Shown here piece by piece: positions 9,387-20,310 of a DNA stretch of 25,167 nt (its first letter is position 1; each line of letters begins with the position of its first letter). The notes beneath the pieces are model-generated. The model was not told the DNA's origin. It made no database searches and saw nothing but the letters and a program-made list of their open reading frames with translations. This DNA comes from Pelargonium cotyledonis (taxonomy: Eukaryota; Streptophyta; Magnoliopsida; Geraniales; Geraniaceae): contig JAYMTA010000689.1 of the NCBI GenBank assembly GCA_036897625.1, positions 1-25,167 on the forward strand, read 5' to 3'. A program made the position numbers and the translations under genes.

Positions 9387-10740
9387 ATGGACCAAGCCAA
9401 CCAAGGTAACAACCCTGATTCTCCAGCAGATGTCACTGTAAAGCGTAAGCGTGGTCGCCCGAGAAAGTATCCTAGCATAAATCAAGATGGGGATCCTCGT
9501 GTTTCAAGGGACCAGAGCCTAAACCATTTAGGGCTTGCTCGTGTCCCAAAAGAACGAAAGCTAAACCATGGTGGGAATGCCCGTGCCCCTCCTGGTTTTG
9601 AAGGGATGAATGAACCTCAGCCCTGTTCCGTAGAACCAAATGGTGATGCAGTTGATACTATGGTAGGTCAGGTAGTTTCTGGTGTAGTTGAGGCATCATT
9701 TGATGCTGGATATTTGCTCAATGTTAGGGTTGGGAATTCTGAAACCACTTTGAGGGGTGTTGTCTTCAAACCTGGACATTATGTTCCCGTTTCAATGGTA
9801 AATGATGTGGCACCTGACGTCCGCATGATCAGGAGAAATGAGATACCCTTTCCAACCGAGAATTACACTCAAGCACATGGCTCTCACAGAAATGGGACGA
9901 GGTACACATTCAGTGACTCTACAGCAACCAACCAGGTGTCCAGAGTTGCACCACGTTCTTCTAGTCTGGTCTCCTCGAAAGGAAGACAAGTCTCTTCAGT
10001 TGCTAATCCTGTAATGTCAAGGGGCAACGTTGTGCCTGTTGTACTTCAGCCTATGGACCAACCGATTGATGTATCAAATGGAGTCCCCCTAGCCAACCAG
10101 CCTTCCCCAGTTTTAAGTCAAACTTCTCTTCACTTTTGTTTGAAAGGTAAAGAGGTACCTATAGTTACCCCTCAAGCTCCTCATCCATCTAATGGTACAC
10201 AATATGTCAACGAGATGCAAACAACTGGATACCAGGGATTTGTTTCTGAATCTCAAACTACCCGCCAGGAAGTTCCAAAAGCAGTGCAGAGTGAAATTAG
10301 AGCTGGTAATGGTCCAACACAGATATTGCATGGTGCTGAAATCAATTCACTGGAAATGTCTGGCATGCCAATGGAGAAGCTGCTAGCTGAAGTCATTAAA
10401 AGAGGTCAAGGCCATTCACAATTAGCAGGAACTGGCATTTCAATTGGTAGAATGGATCAGCCCCTTTCAATAGAGCCTCTTCAATCTGTACAGCCTCATC
10501 AGCATCACCACTCTACTTCTACCACCAGACCTTTGGAAAAAGAAAGAATTGGCAGAATGACTGAGCTGTTGCAGGTCAATTGACTGTTAAATTAACGTTA
10601 TTACCATTGAAAAGCTATTGTTTAGTACATAATATATGCACTCATACTCGATCTCTTCAATCTCTCTGAAGGTTGTGCAGGAGAAAATGACCGAGAACCA
10701 AATACCTCGTGGCCAGAAGTCCCATGCCAAACCTAGTTAA
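9387..10740 (+). CDS. AT-hook motif-containing plant protein (2 coding exons, 418 aa)
   Basis: Exons 9387-10574 and 10672-10740 join at GCAG|GTCAAT and TCTGAAG|GTT. I chose the ATG at 9387 because it is the first ATG after the leader acceptor; the GTG at 9381 is not a plausible plant start. Residues 19-27 read KRKRGRPRK, an AT-hook with its GRP core at 23-25, which binds the minor groove of AT-rich DNA. Residues 91-156 form a conserved-looking block: TMVGQVVSGVVEASFDAGYL, then NVRVG, RGVVFKPGHYVPV, APDVRMIRRNEIPFP. I associate this block with a plant family annotated only as AT-hook proteins. It is not the PPC/DUF296 domain of AHL proteins. The middle is low-complexity and Ser/Gln/Pro-rich. 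The C-terminus, MTELLQ joined to VVQEKMTENQIP, looks like a short amphipathic helix. A nuclear DNA-binding or chromatin role is inferred; no target is known. Confidence 0.85.
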
Positions 10741-11760
10741 GTCGCAGATGGCAGGAGAGGCTAGAGATAATGAAGCTATTCACCGAACAGTTTATACTTT
10801 CATGGGCGATTAGTTTTACTACAAATCCTACTGGGGATGGGTACTTTGGACCCACATATCTCATACTACCTACAACGTTGTTCCAGTATTGGATAGTCCT
10901 ATATTTACAAATCCTAGGTTGAAATTTCAAAAGTTTCTTTGTTTTTTAGCTCGTTACTACAGAGAAAACTAGCTTCTTCACAGTGTTTAGTCTTTGTGAA
11001 TTAGTGATGACAGAGACTGGCTTGATGGACACCTCTACGGAGGCTATGTTACATAATAGTTTGGTATTTATAGGGTCAAGTAGAGTAGTTGAATGATTCC
11101 TGTAAAGTCTGGGTCTGGCTTCTTGTTGCCTAACATATTTTTGTTCAAAGCAGGTTATGATTGCAACCAAATCTTAACTCCAAAATATCGAAATTTATAT
11201 TCTGAACATGATTGGATTATATTAGTGAACTTGTGACTCGTGCCTCTCTGCGACTTCTTGTAGATAAGATAATTTTTTAGACATTTATTGGAGCAAAACA
11301 TGAGTAATGAAGAGAACATAGGCAACAAGAGACAAAGCTTTGTTTCAAGCAATGTAGATTGTAGGGTGATGAAGATATTCAACTTTATTTTTGAATTACA
11401 TGAACATATATTGCAATGAATACAAAACTGTATATCAATAATGAGAAAAATAGAAATGTATGTCCAATAGTATACTTTTTCAAGTCCAGGCTTTTGCGAT
11501 CATCCAAACATAAAAAACACGAACATTCATGTTCCACAAAATTGTTAAAACTGGAACCAACATGAAATACCTCTTTCTGGAGACGTTTCAAATCCCAGTT
11601 TACAGCTCTTCAACAAAAGGGAATGACAACTTCTCTAGGCATCAGCGGGCAAATATCGCAGGTGGACACAAATATATTATTTATTGCCTCATGAAACAAA
11701 TAACTTTACAGCAAAATTTGCTTATCTTGAAAAATGATGAGATGAAATTGGAAGAACTAC
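10741..11760. other. convergent 3' spacer between genes 2 and 3
   Basis: Genes 2 (+) and 3 (-) end facing each other here, so this interval should hold both 3'UTRs. A minus-strand AATAAA (TTTATT on + at 11680-11685) lies about 250 bases after the gene 3 stop and another at 11384-11389; either could serve gene 3. No clear AATAAA was found for gene 2. Short ORFs on both strands lack coding character and I call none of them a gene. Confidence 0.5.
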
Positions 11761-11928
11761 GGGAGTGTTTGGATTAAAGCTTTTGGAATTGGAATAGAAA
11801 TGATATTCCTATTCTAAAGTCATTCTCATGACTAAAACGTTGTAATCCAAACACGATGAATGCGAATTTGATTCCCATTCTCCTTCGTGATTCCAATTCC
11901 TGAAGAAAATTCTAACTCAAACGCTACC
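11761..11928. mobile_element. Tourist-like (PIF/Harbinger-type) MITE next to the gene 3 stop codon
   Basis: The left end GGGAGTGTTTGGATTAAAG and the reverse complement of the right end, GGTAGCGTTTGAGTTAGAA, are similar inverted termini, both leading into GGAATTGGAAT. Inside, a perfect 12-bp inverted pair GTGTTTGGATTA (11765-11776) and TAATCCAAACAC (11843-11854) suggests a nested or rearranged copy. The GTGTTTGG terminus fits Tourist-type MITEs. The flanking trinucleotides TAC and TAA do not match perfectly, so the duplication is decayed or the bounds are off by a base or so. The element begins eight bases after the gene 3 stop codon on the minus strand and so would form the start of its 3'UTR. 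Confidence 0.55.
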
Positions 11929-11936
11929 TAAAATAT

Positions 11937-13724
11937 TTATGACAATTTAGTATTGAAAATGCCATTTGATCCGGAGACTGGGATGCGTCGATTAGTAGAG
12001 ATGCGAGATTGTAGGAGTGAGAAGTGGCTTGGCACTGCAAACCGTTGCTGTCCACCAGTTAAAAAAGATGGGGGCATGCATAGCTGCAATGCTTGGCCTC
12101 CTACACTTCCTGCAGTAGAAAATGGAAAGCTTTATGATAAAACGACTAGTGACCGAATTCAAGTACAGGTTTTGGAAACATAAAGTCATAAACACAATGA
12201 AAGTTTTGTAACAGCCCAATAAAGTTTGGCAGAGGAACTTCAACAGCCCAATAAAAAAGAAATCATATGTTCCCAAACTATCTGGCTCCATAGCTCATCA
12301 CTCATTCCCTCCTTAACCACAACAAGGATTTGAATCTCATTTGACCATGATTTAAACAATAGACACAGGACTCTATAGCTACTGTTATTCTAAAAATCCA
12401 TATTCTTTCACTACAAATGCTTCAATTCAGAGACTTTCCACTTCTTTCTAAAAGAATTCATTCGGCTGCCTGGAAAAGATGTGTTGTTATCAAGACCTGT
12501 CACTTTCAGTCAGTTTCTTTCTTATATTGACCTTCCCATGTGCCATGTGTACTCTATTCAAGAAGAAACTATGTGCACTTTATAGTTAAATCGCTAAGGC
12601 TGCTTGGGATGAGCCACCTAGCACGAATAAAATCACAAATCCTGGGGAATTCAGAATACTGTCATTGTTTTCAGGCTCTTTTGGAACTGGACTGTTTAAG
12701 AGGTATCCTTCAGTCAGCAGTCCTTGGTTTCCAAGATGTTCTGTTGAACTTATGGGAAGCTCACAACTGGGTTATATTTAAATTCAGAGACTGACCCAAA
12801 CTAAATCTCTTGAAGATCAATTCTTTCCAAGATTTTTTTTGCATAAAATGGTTTATTGAAAAATGATACCTCACCTAACCAAACCCAGGATATCTGAATC
12901 TTTCTGCTAAGATTTTCTGATGGTTCAGTCTCTAAGAGCCAACCTGGTGTGGGTTGGAAACTTTCACCAAACAAGGCAGGTGTTGTTTAGTAAGGTGGCT
13001 ACTCCATCTATGTTTAAAGATTCTATTTGTCACTTCTTCTCAGGCCAGTGGTAATTACGGCTCGTTGGGAATGAAGGGGAAGAAGAAGATTTAGCATAGG
13101 TCGGCAAATTTGGCATGGGTTGGTGTTTGTAAATATAAGGGCCTGTCCAGCATTCTATAGGCTGAAGGTGGAAAAGTGTTTCTGACATCATCATCCTTTG
13201 TCTGCAGTTTGTTTATGAACTTTCCAATGAAAATAACAAAACATTCATTCCATAATATTGTTCTCAACCTTCTCCTTCCAAATCACTCTAGCAGTTCAAC
13301 TCATTCAGATACTCATACTGGAAGGGTGATGCAAGATGCATCCTACAGCCTACAAACTCATGCCCACATGAGTTGATATACTTTTCTTTCAATTGCTCAC
13401 AAAAATATATAAGAATTCAGCTCGTCAAAATACTATACAAAATATCCTTTTGACAGGAGCATATCACATAAATTCTTATTATATTCATAAACATTCATCA
13501 TGTATTAGAGTTTGAAGAATCATCATCCATACCTTGATTCTTTGGATATTGAGCCTGGTGCGGATTCACCTGAGGACGGGCAGGCACTGGTGGAATGGCT
13601 GCCGGGCCATGAACGAAATCCTTCCAATATGAAATATTAGACAATTTAGCTTACATGGAATCACATAGTAATGTGCGCGGATGAAAAATGTAAGGAAATC
13701 GGAAAGGGTAATAATATTTCTGAA

Positions 13725-13772
<48 letters not shown>

Positions 13773-16700
13773 ACAGGATATTAGTGAAAACAAGAAAATG
13801 AGGTTAAATAAATAAACATGTTTCAGTATTGTCGTTTATGAACATTGCAACTTTTGATAATCAGGTACTAGATCAGAGATGCATATCATTAAAACCTGTA
13901 CTCCACAGAAACTTTGGTTAATGTCATTATCCATCTCTATTAATAGAAAGACTGACTAAGAGATTCCAATTTCGGCAGAGAGAATGGTACACTATTAGAA
14001 TCAGTAAATGCACTTATTTACTGATATGCACAACCAAATACATATAGCACAACCTGAAGAACATTCAACATACAATGATTTCTAAAGTCTGAAACCTAAT
14101 TATAGGTATGGCATCTTTATTAATAAAGAACTTAGAAAAGCAGCATATCAGAAACTCATATCATACCATTAACAGAATAACAGGCATCCTCCAATTTTAT
14201 CAAACTCATTTCAAGTAACTTTGAGATGTTCATCTCAAAAATAAATATCATGTAGCCTCAATGAGTTGAAGGTATTGTATCTTACATAAGTGATCATATG
14301 TCCATAGGGATGTTGCACATAAGGATGTTGCATGTAAGCATGTTGCCCAACAATCTGTTGCCCATAAAGATATTGCCAAGGATATTCCGCATAAGGTCCA
14401 ACCATAACCTGCAGAAAGAGGTAATTAGGATCACACTAAATCATCAGCAATCTAATCTTCAACAGCAAAAAACTAATAAGAAGAAACAGCCTGAAATATG
14501 GTACAAGATTCATCAACTACTTACAGTTGGAGAATTCGGCTGGACATATGGAGGTCCAGCATGAACAGAGGGATATTGACCAGCAAGTCTAACTGGCTGC
14601 ATCCCACTTCCCATTTGTCCAATAAACTGTATCCAGATAAGAGAACCGAGGTAGAATTACAAACAGTGCCAACCAAATATTCCCACTCTAACTAGAACAA
14701 ACAGTGTATGATGATGATACCAGCTAATGACAACACAATGTGTTGCTTATTCATTAGATAATGAGGAAACACCGATAAGTATAGCAAAATAATTCTAAAT
14801 ATATGAGTGAACTGTGATACAGAGTTACAGGTTCAGAACATGATACACATCAAACCAAATACACTCAATTCCTGCCCAGAAATCTCCAGGAAACTCTGAT
14901 AAGTATAATAATAAATTACCAACACTTCTAACTATATGATTGAACTGTGATTCAGAACATCTACACTTAAAACCAAATACACTAGTTTCCTGCCCAGAAA
15001 TATCCTTCATAAGCAGACTACCCCTGCTGTTTGCACAAATTCTCAGTTTCATCTGTGGCTGGAAACAACATATTGCCCCATTTTTTAATCCATTAATAGA
15101 TGAAAAACACACATGCAGGTGGCACATACAGCTATAATGCTGGTTATTGTGCTTCTATAGAAGCTTTAGCATTACCCAAACAAAATATACATAATGTATT
15201 AGCAACCTATCCACCCAAATTACACATTCATATTTATTTGTTGCATTGTCAATGAGATTCAGGACAATTTCATAAATTAAAATACAGCAATGATGACCAT
15301 ATTGATCCATTTTAAAGTAAAATTATCTAAAAGGAGATGAAACGACACTTTTTAAATAAGGAAGAATATAAAGGGAAGAACTTTTAAGTTTCTGGCACGA
15401 AGAATCAACCAACTGGATAGATTAACTGGAGACTGGCTTATAACATCCTATTTTCGGAGGGACCAATCTACCTATAATGTATAATATTGTGTTACTCATC
15501 ATTGCTATAGAACTATGGGCATATCATGTTACAGTTGCAGATATAGCAGTGGTCTACTTTCAAGGTAACTTGGGTCTCAATTTATAAGAATGTTGAAAGT
15601 CTTCCTCTTTTACCTTGGGTTGACTCGAAAATCGAAATTATTCCCAAATATTCTTTCTTAACTCTTAGTCAATCTATGTAAGTTGGGTTGAGCTACTGTA
15701 ACGACATTAAAGCCCTTGTGACAAAATTTTCTAGGGTAATAACAAATAGAAGGCTATCTTTAACATAAATGAAATACCTGCAATTAACATTTAGATTGAA
15801 GCATATACATTATGTCAGCTAGGAGGGAGAGAGATGCTAAAATACGAGATATTAGAATTCATTACTACATACAGGTTGGGAATATTGAGGGCCTCCATTT
15901 CCATACACAGGATATTGAGATGCAAAAGGGCCAATTCCAACGTCTGGTCGAACAGCAGTAGGTGCCATGTGATAGTTGTTTTGCATGTTAGTCATGCCTG
16001 TGATTGCTTGCCGCACAGGAATCTCAGCCTCATATTTGGCAAAAGATGGAGCAAAGTTTTGAGCCTCAGGATTGAGCTTAGATTCCTATAAAATATGCAT
16101 GTTAATAAGAAATGGTAGGTTAGGTTTGTAAAATAATAAAGTACTGCAAAGTTTCAATTAGACTAAATGGTTATGATAACCATTTTACACACATGGAAGT
16201 TACTACAAGCAACTTGACATAATACTTACTAGAGCATATTCCAAATACAGGAAGAAATAAACAATTCAAAGCAATTTAGAAGCAGTTGTTCCAAATTTAT
16301 GATTACCTGAGTACTTTTCTTAAATTTTGAACCTCGGGAAGGGACCACTTCAGTTGAAGCTGCTAATGAATGAAAGCGAGCGTCCGAAGCAACATCAACA
16401 ACTGAACTGAAAGAAGTTGAAACACCTGAAGGTTGCCTTTCATCAACAGGTTTTACTTGGATAGTGCTGGAATTCACTGGATGCACAGTATTTATGTTAA
16501 TAGCTTTTTTCCTAAGGAAATACTAGATAAAAGCATCTTCGTGCAAAAGGAAAAGTCCAATCTGGCAAAATCACAAAGATATTCTACTCATGCTTTCTCT
16601 GTAGAGATCCAGCATTTGTAACTGGAGGACATCACCTAAATCAATCTTAGAGAACTTTTATTTATATATATAAGATTATATGATGCAGGGCATACATCAA

Positions 16701-19221
16701 ATCTTCATCAATCCTAATTCCTAAGTATAAGTGACCCCAATATAGACAGATTCAAGATTGTTTCATGTCAACTCCCTAATATTAGCACAAAATAACAAAA
16801 GTCTTCATAGCACACCATTAAAACTTGCAGTCTTTTCTAAGATAACATTATTCACAAAATGTGTAACAAAGACACTCAGCACTAACATAAATAAGGCATA
16901 CTATATTTGTTTAAAAGCGTGTGACTGAAAATAGGATACAATGGACATTAAACTCACATTGCAAACTTGAGCCTCGACTGTCATCAACCTGCAGAAATGA
17001 TTATAGTAGTCAATATAACTTGGGAAAAAAAAAACTATTTCCATATGCAATGAAATTGAGTATGCTTGTCTTTACGAACAATCTCTTCATTATCGCCATA
17101 ATGCTCTCTCTCCGAGCAGCCATCCACAATTTGCCTGTCAGGAAAACAATTTACAGGAACCTCAGGATGGCAAATATATCTTAAAATGAAAGGACATCCA
17201 GTGACCAATTTTCTGTAAATAATAATAATGGAACAAATGGGGAGAATAACTCATGATTGTTATGCACGAATAGATACCACTATTTGTGATTCAACAAAGA
17301 CCAAAGCCAATAGATTGTCATGTGGCACAATTGCTAAATACAGAATCACTGTACATTAAAAGATCTTTTGACTGACAATTTATCTCTGTTAACTAAATCT
17401 AGACTAAATATTTACAAAATTTTGATAATAGTAAAATCACTAAAGATCTTTGGGAAATCATGTGTACTCAAATAGTCTAGTGGCACAAACTGCAGCTTAT
17501 TTTGATGCTCAGATCCCAAAATAATATAAACAGTTTCATTGTATATATCTTAATTTTAATTTCTTTTATCTGTTAACTTATATTAGCTATATTTACATGA
17601 ATCTCTTTAAATCTAGCTAACTTCAAATGGATTCTGTGTTATTTAACCAACTACTAACTAATACACTGTTCAGTATACGATGACTCTTAAACCATCTTTC
17701 AGCCTCTGCCATCAGCTACCAGAATTTGGCTCACACAACTTCATATCTGAAAACCCTACACATATAAGGAGTAGAACCTTCCCTGCAGTGAGCCAACAGG
17801 AAGAGAAATATATGGAATTTTCTGCTTGTATAGAATAAGAACAAGTACAGCCTATAAATTCAATTCTATTTGCACTGTCACCTGTTTGTAGTGTGGTATA
17901 ATAATAAAATAAAGACCAACAGAATGAAGGCTAAGTAGGTGCTTAAGACTATCATGGACATCAATAGGTGGCTTCACAATTAGTAAGAGATTCTGAAAGG
18001 AAATAAACTAAATTCAAAGTTTTAAACTTTGAAGATAACTAAAAGACAAGTTCATTATGATTTGTGGTACTGTAGTCTACTAGACTATTTCGATTCATCT
18101 AAAATTACTTTTGTTATTTCCAGTATCCTCTCTAACAAGTGAAGCATGTAATAACTGAATGTACCTTGTTTCATTAATTTGCTTTTCCATCTCCGATGTG
18201 CTCTTAATGCACTCAGAGGAAGCAACGGTGCCTGCAACAGGTTCTATATCATTTCCAGCAACACCTTCAGATGGAAGCTGATCTTTCTGTACGTCAAACC
18301 ATGTATGTATATCAATATCATCAGTGGCATCACAGTAATAAGAATAAAAATAACATTGTACCATAGATGAATGAAGAGTTACTTGCCTTGACAACAACTT
18401 GCACAAAATCATCTGATTGGATCACAAGTGTACTTATTGGAACCCCTTCAGTTATATTTGCACTACTTTTCCCCATTTTAGTCATTATTGCATTCTTCAA
18501 GACAATACCTACACCAATCACAAACCAATTCAAATATTTTCACTCTGATTACAAATATAAATACACCAAACGAAATACATCACTCAACTATCTAGCTCTC
18601 TGCTGTTGATTAACAATCAAACCAAGTGGTTGATGGTAGAAATAAAAAACAACATTAAGAAAGAAAAAACTTTTTCCTCTATAAGTAAAACCCAGATTAG
18701 AATCCAATTCCAAACTCACCCCAACTTCCTGGAATAAACAAAATCCACAAGCAATTTGCTTGAAAATTAGGACCAATACAAAGGATTTCAGTAAATTCGT
18801 CAGATTGAGAGGTAATGCAATGAATGGTTAACACACTGAGCCAAATGATTGAAAATTTCGCTTGCACAAATGTTAGAACTTTGTCCTTGGAATAGGAAAA
18901 GCCGGATCAAAATCTGAACGAAACCGCCACAATTTGTCCCAATGGCCAAAACCCAGTTACATTTCAGGTTCAAAATGATACCCAAAAGAGGATTCCGGTA
19001 AATTCAGTGATCATGTTTGAGAAAAACAATAATAAACAAACAAACAAACCAAAAGCCCAGAAAATTAAGAACACACCGTATTCTTTCTCGAAGGACGCAG
19101 TGTAAAAGATCCCAGAATAGACGGAGCCGTCCCTCGCGTAGAGATCGACGGGCCGATCAACGAGATCCATGATGGCCATAATCAGTTTCTCCCCTGGCGA
19201 CTGTGAGTTCCCGGCTTGCAT
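11937..19221 (-). CDS. short ataxin-2-like, PAM2-containing PABP-interacting protein (11 exons, 447 aa)
   Basis: Exons, in coding order: 19221-19077, 18508-18387, 18286-18165, 17134-17080, 16988-16958, 16476-16307, 16085-15873, 14626-14525, 14408-14286, 13620-13533, 12109-11937; stop TAA. Residues 1-89 form an ataxin-2-type Sm-like domain (LIMAIMDLVDRPVDLYARDG, SVYSGIFYTA, then IVLKNAIM and SDDFVQVVVK). Residues 216-230, ESKLNPEAQNFAPSF, are a PAM2 motif (L219 N220, A223, F226, P228), the peptide that binds the MLLE domain of poly(A)-binding protein. No LsmAD domain is visible between them. The C-terminus is Pro/Tyr/Gln-rich with HPYVQHPYGH repeats and ends GQALQLCMPP...GSNGIFNTKLS, as in the plant relatives I recall. 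The likely role is cytoplasmic mRNA regulation and stress-granule association with PABP (family knowledge). Intron 2 is GC-AG. The end of exon 4 (ATT|GTTCGT) is the weakest junction, chosen to keep phase with exon 5. Confidence 0.82.
12110..13532 (-). other. intron 10 of gene 3 (1.4 kb)
   Basis: This intron separates exon 10, ending at AATCAAG|GTATGG, from the last exon after CTACTGCAG. It contains a 14-bp direct repeat AACAGCCCAATAAA (12210-12223 and 12242-12255) and a minus-strand tRNA-like box B (GATTCAAATCC, near 12335). ORFs on the plus strand here (e.g. 12540-12794, 13176-13376) show no recognisable protein features. Confidence 0.7.
13729..13770. repeat. (GA)21 microsatellite in intron 9 of gene 3
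   Basis: Twenty-one uninterrupted GA repeats run from 13729 to 13770. On the gene 3 strand this is a CT tract about 110 bases upstream of the exon 10 acceptor. Such long perfect dinucleotides are usually polymorphic in length. Confidence 0.95.
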
Positions 19222-19330
19222 CTCTGCTGTAGTGCTCTGTTCTTGCGTATTGAAATAAAGTTTTATTTTTCCTCTGGAAAATGTATATACTCTACCAAAC
19301 TTTTTTTTTTAATTTTTATCAAACTATCTT
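19222..19330 (-). promoter_or_regulatory. putative core promoter of gene 3
   Basis: On the minus strand, GAGTATATACATT (TATATA at 19289-19284) lies about 63 bases before the gene 3 ATG, which allows a TATA-directed start near 19255 and a leader of about 35 nt. No ATG lies between. The assignment is by position and motif only. Confidence 0.4.
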
Positions 19331-19894
19331 TTTATTTGTATAAAAATTAAATTTCAAGTGCATTTAGTATGATAATCAATGATATTCTATCAATTAGTTT
19401 AAGTTTTTATAGTGTAAAGTTTAATATGTTAGCGTCGTGTTAAATAAAAAAGTTTAATATGTTAGCAGTGACTCATGATTTAAGTTAATCGTTTGTTTAT
19501 ATATAAGAGATTAATGATTGTTTGGATATCCACTCTTTTATTGAGATTTTTCGGTTGTTATTCGCAAGTAACAAATCGTCCAATAGAATCAGGTTTGACT
19601 CTCTGTTCAACCTACAACGACTTAAACATTAACTAACAATTTAGTTAGTTTATGAGCAAGCCTATTCAGGTTTTTAAAAACAAAAACAAAACTAATAGAC
19701 GAAACTGAGTTGCAATCAACAAGATGTCGTGAAATATAAGACTCTAGGCATTGGGATAACCTCTCATTTGGTCTTCAAAGCTCGCACTACTAACTGTGCA
19801 TACCAACTATTATCGGAACTCCTCTATAGATCTTAAGAACGAGACTCGATTGGTACACTTGCTTATAACAAAATATTAAAAAAAAAACTCCTGA

Positions 19895-20310
19895 TTATGC
19901 ATCCGACTCAACAATAACCGAGTCCCGCTCTTGACTTGCAGTCCAAGAAAGGGCTTCACGAATCGTTAATGCCTCAACCACAACAAGATCCAAAACACCC
20001 TACCATCCTGCTCGACCACCTCCGCAGAGAAGACTTGGTTGTTTCGAACAACCCAACCACCTCACAATAGACTATCACCTCCAATTCCAGCCGTCTGTAT
20101 TGAGTTTGACAACAATATTCTCTGGCGGTCTCCATCGTGCAATAGACCCGAATGTACTACCAACTCCAGGGATCGACGCGAGCTAACATGGGAGGTCTAA
20201 ATCTCCTTCCACACATGTCAGAGACCAAGCTCTAGAGCTCGAATAAGCCCTCCATTTTGCCAATCATACACCTCTGTTTCGAAATTTCCAAAGGCCCCAA
20301 CTTCTACTAT
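19895..20310 (-). pseudogene. decayed LINE-type RNase H-like (RVT_3) fragment
   Basis: Reading the minus strand in order gives RSWGLWKFRNRGV followed by a stop, then RWRPPENIVVKLNTDGWNW, then GGWVVRNNQVFSAEVV in a shifted frame, then VVEALTIREALSWTASQERD and SVIVESDA ending in a stop. WxxWKxRN, WxPP...KxNxDG, (A/V)EALxIREALxW and VxVESDA, in that order, are the hallmarks of the RNase H-like domain at the end of plant LINE polyproteins and derived proteins. The acidic residues of NTDG, VEAL and ESDA expected of the active site are still legible. At least two frameshifts and internal stops show it is dead. It lies in the spacer upstream of gene 3 and downstream of gene 4. No reverse transcriptase part is seen. 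Confidence 0.72.

Noticed and set aside
9171..9485. Minus-strand ORF of 104 codons
   Set aside because: It overlaps the leader acceptor and AT-hook start of gene 2 antisense and shows no protein family features.
11953..12183. Plus-strand ORF of 76 codons
   Set aside because: It is antisense to the last exon of gene 3, which reads GQALQLCMPP and GSNGIFNTKLS on the minus strand and fits the family C-terminus.
14298..14564. Plus-strand ORF with repeated Met/Leu/His units
   Set aside because: The repeats are the antisense image of the Gln-His-Pro-Tyr coding exon 9 and part of exon 8 of gene 3.
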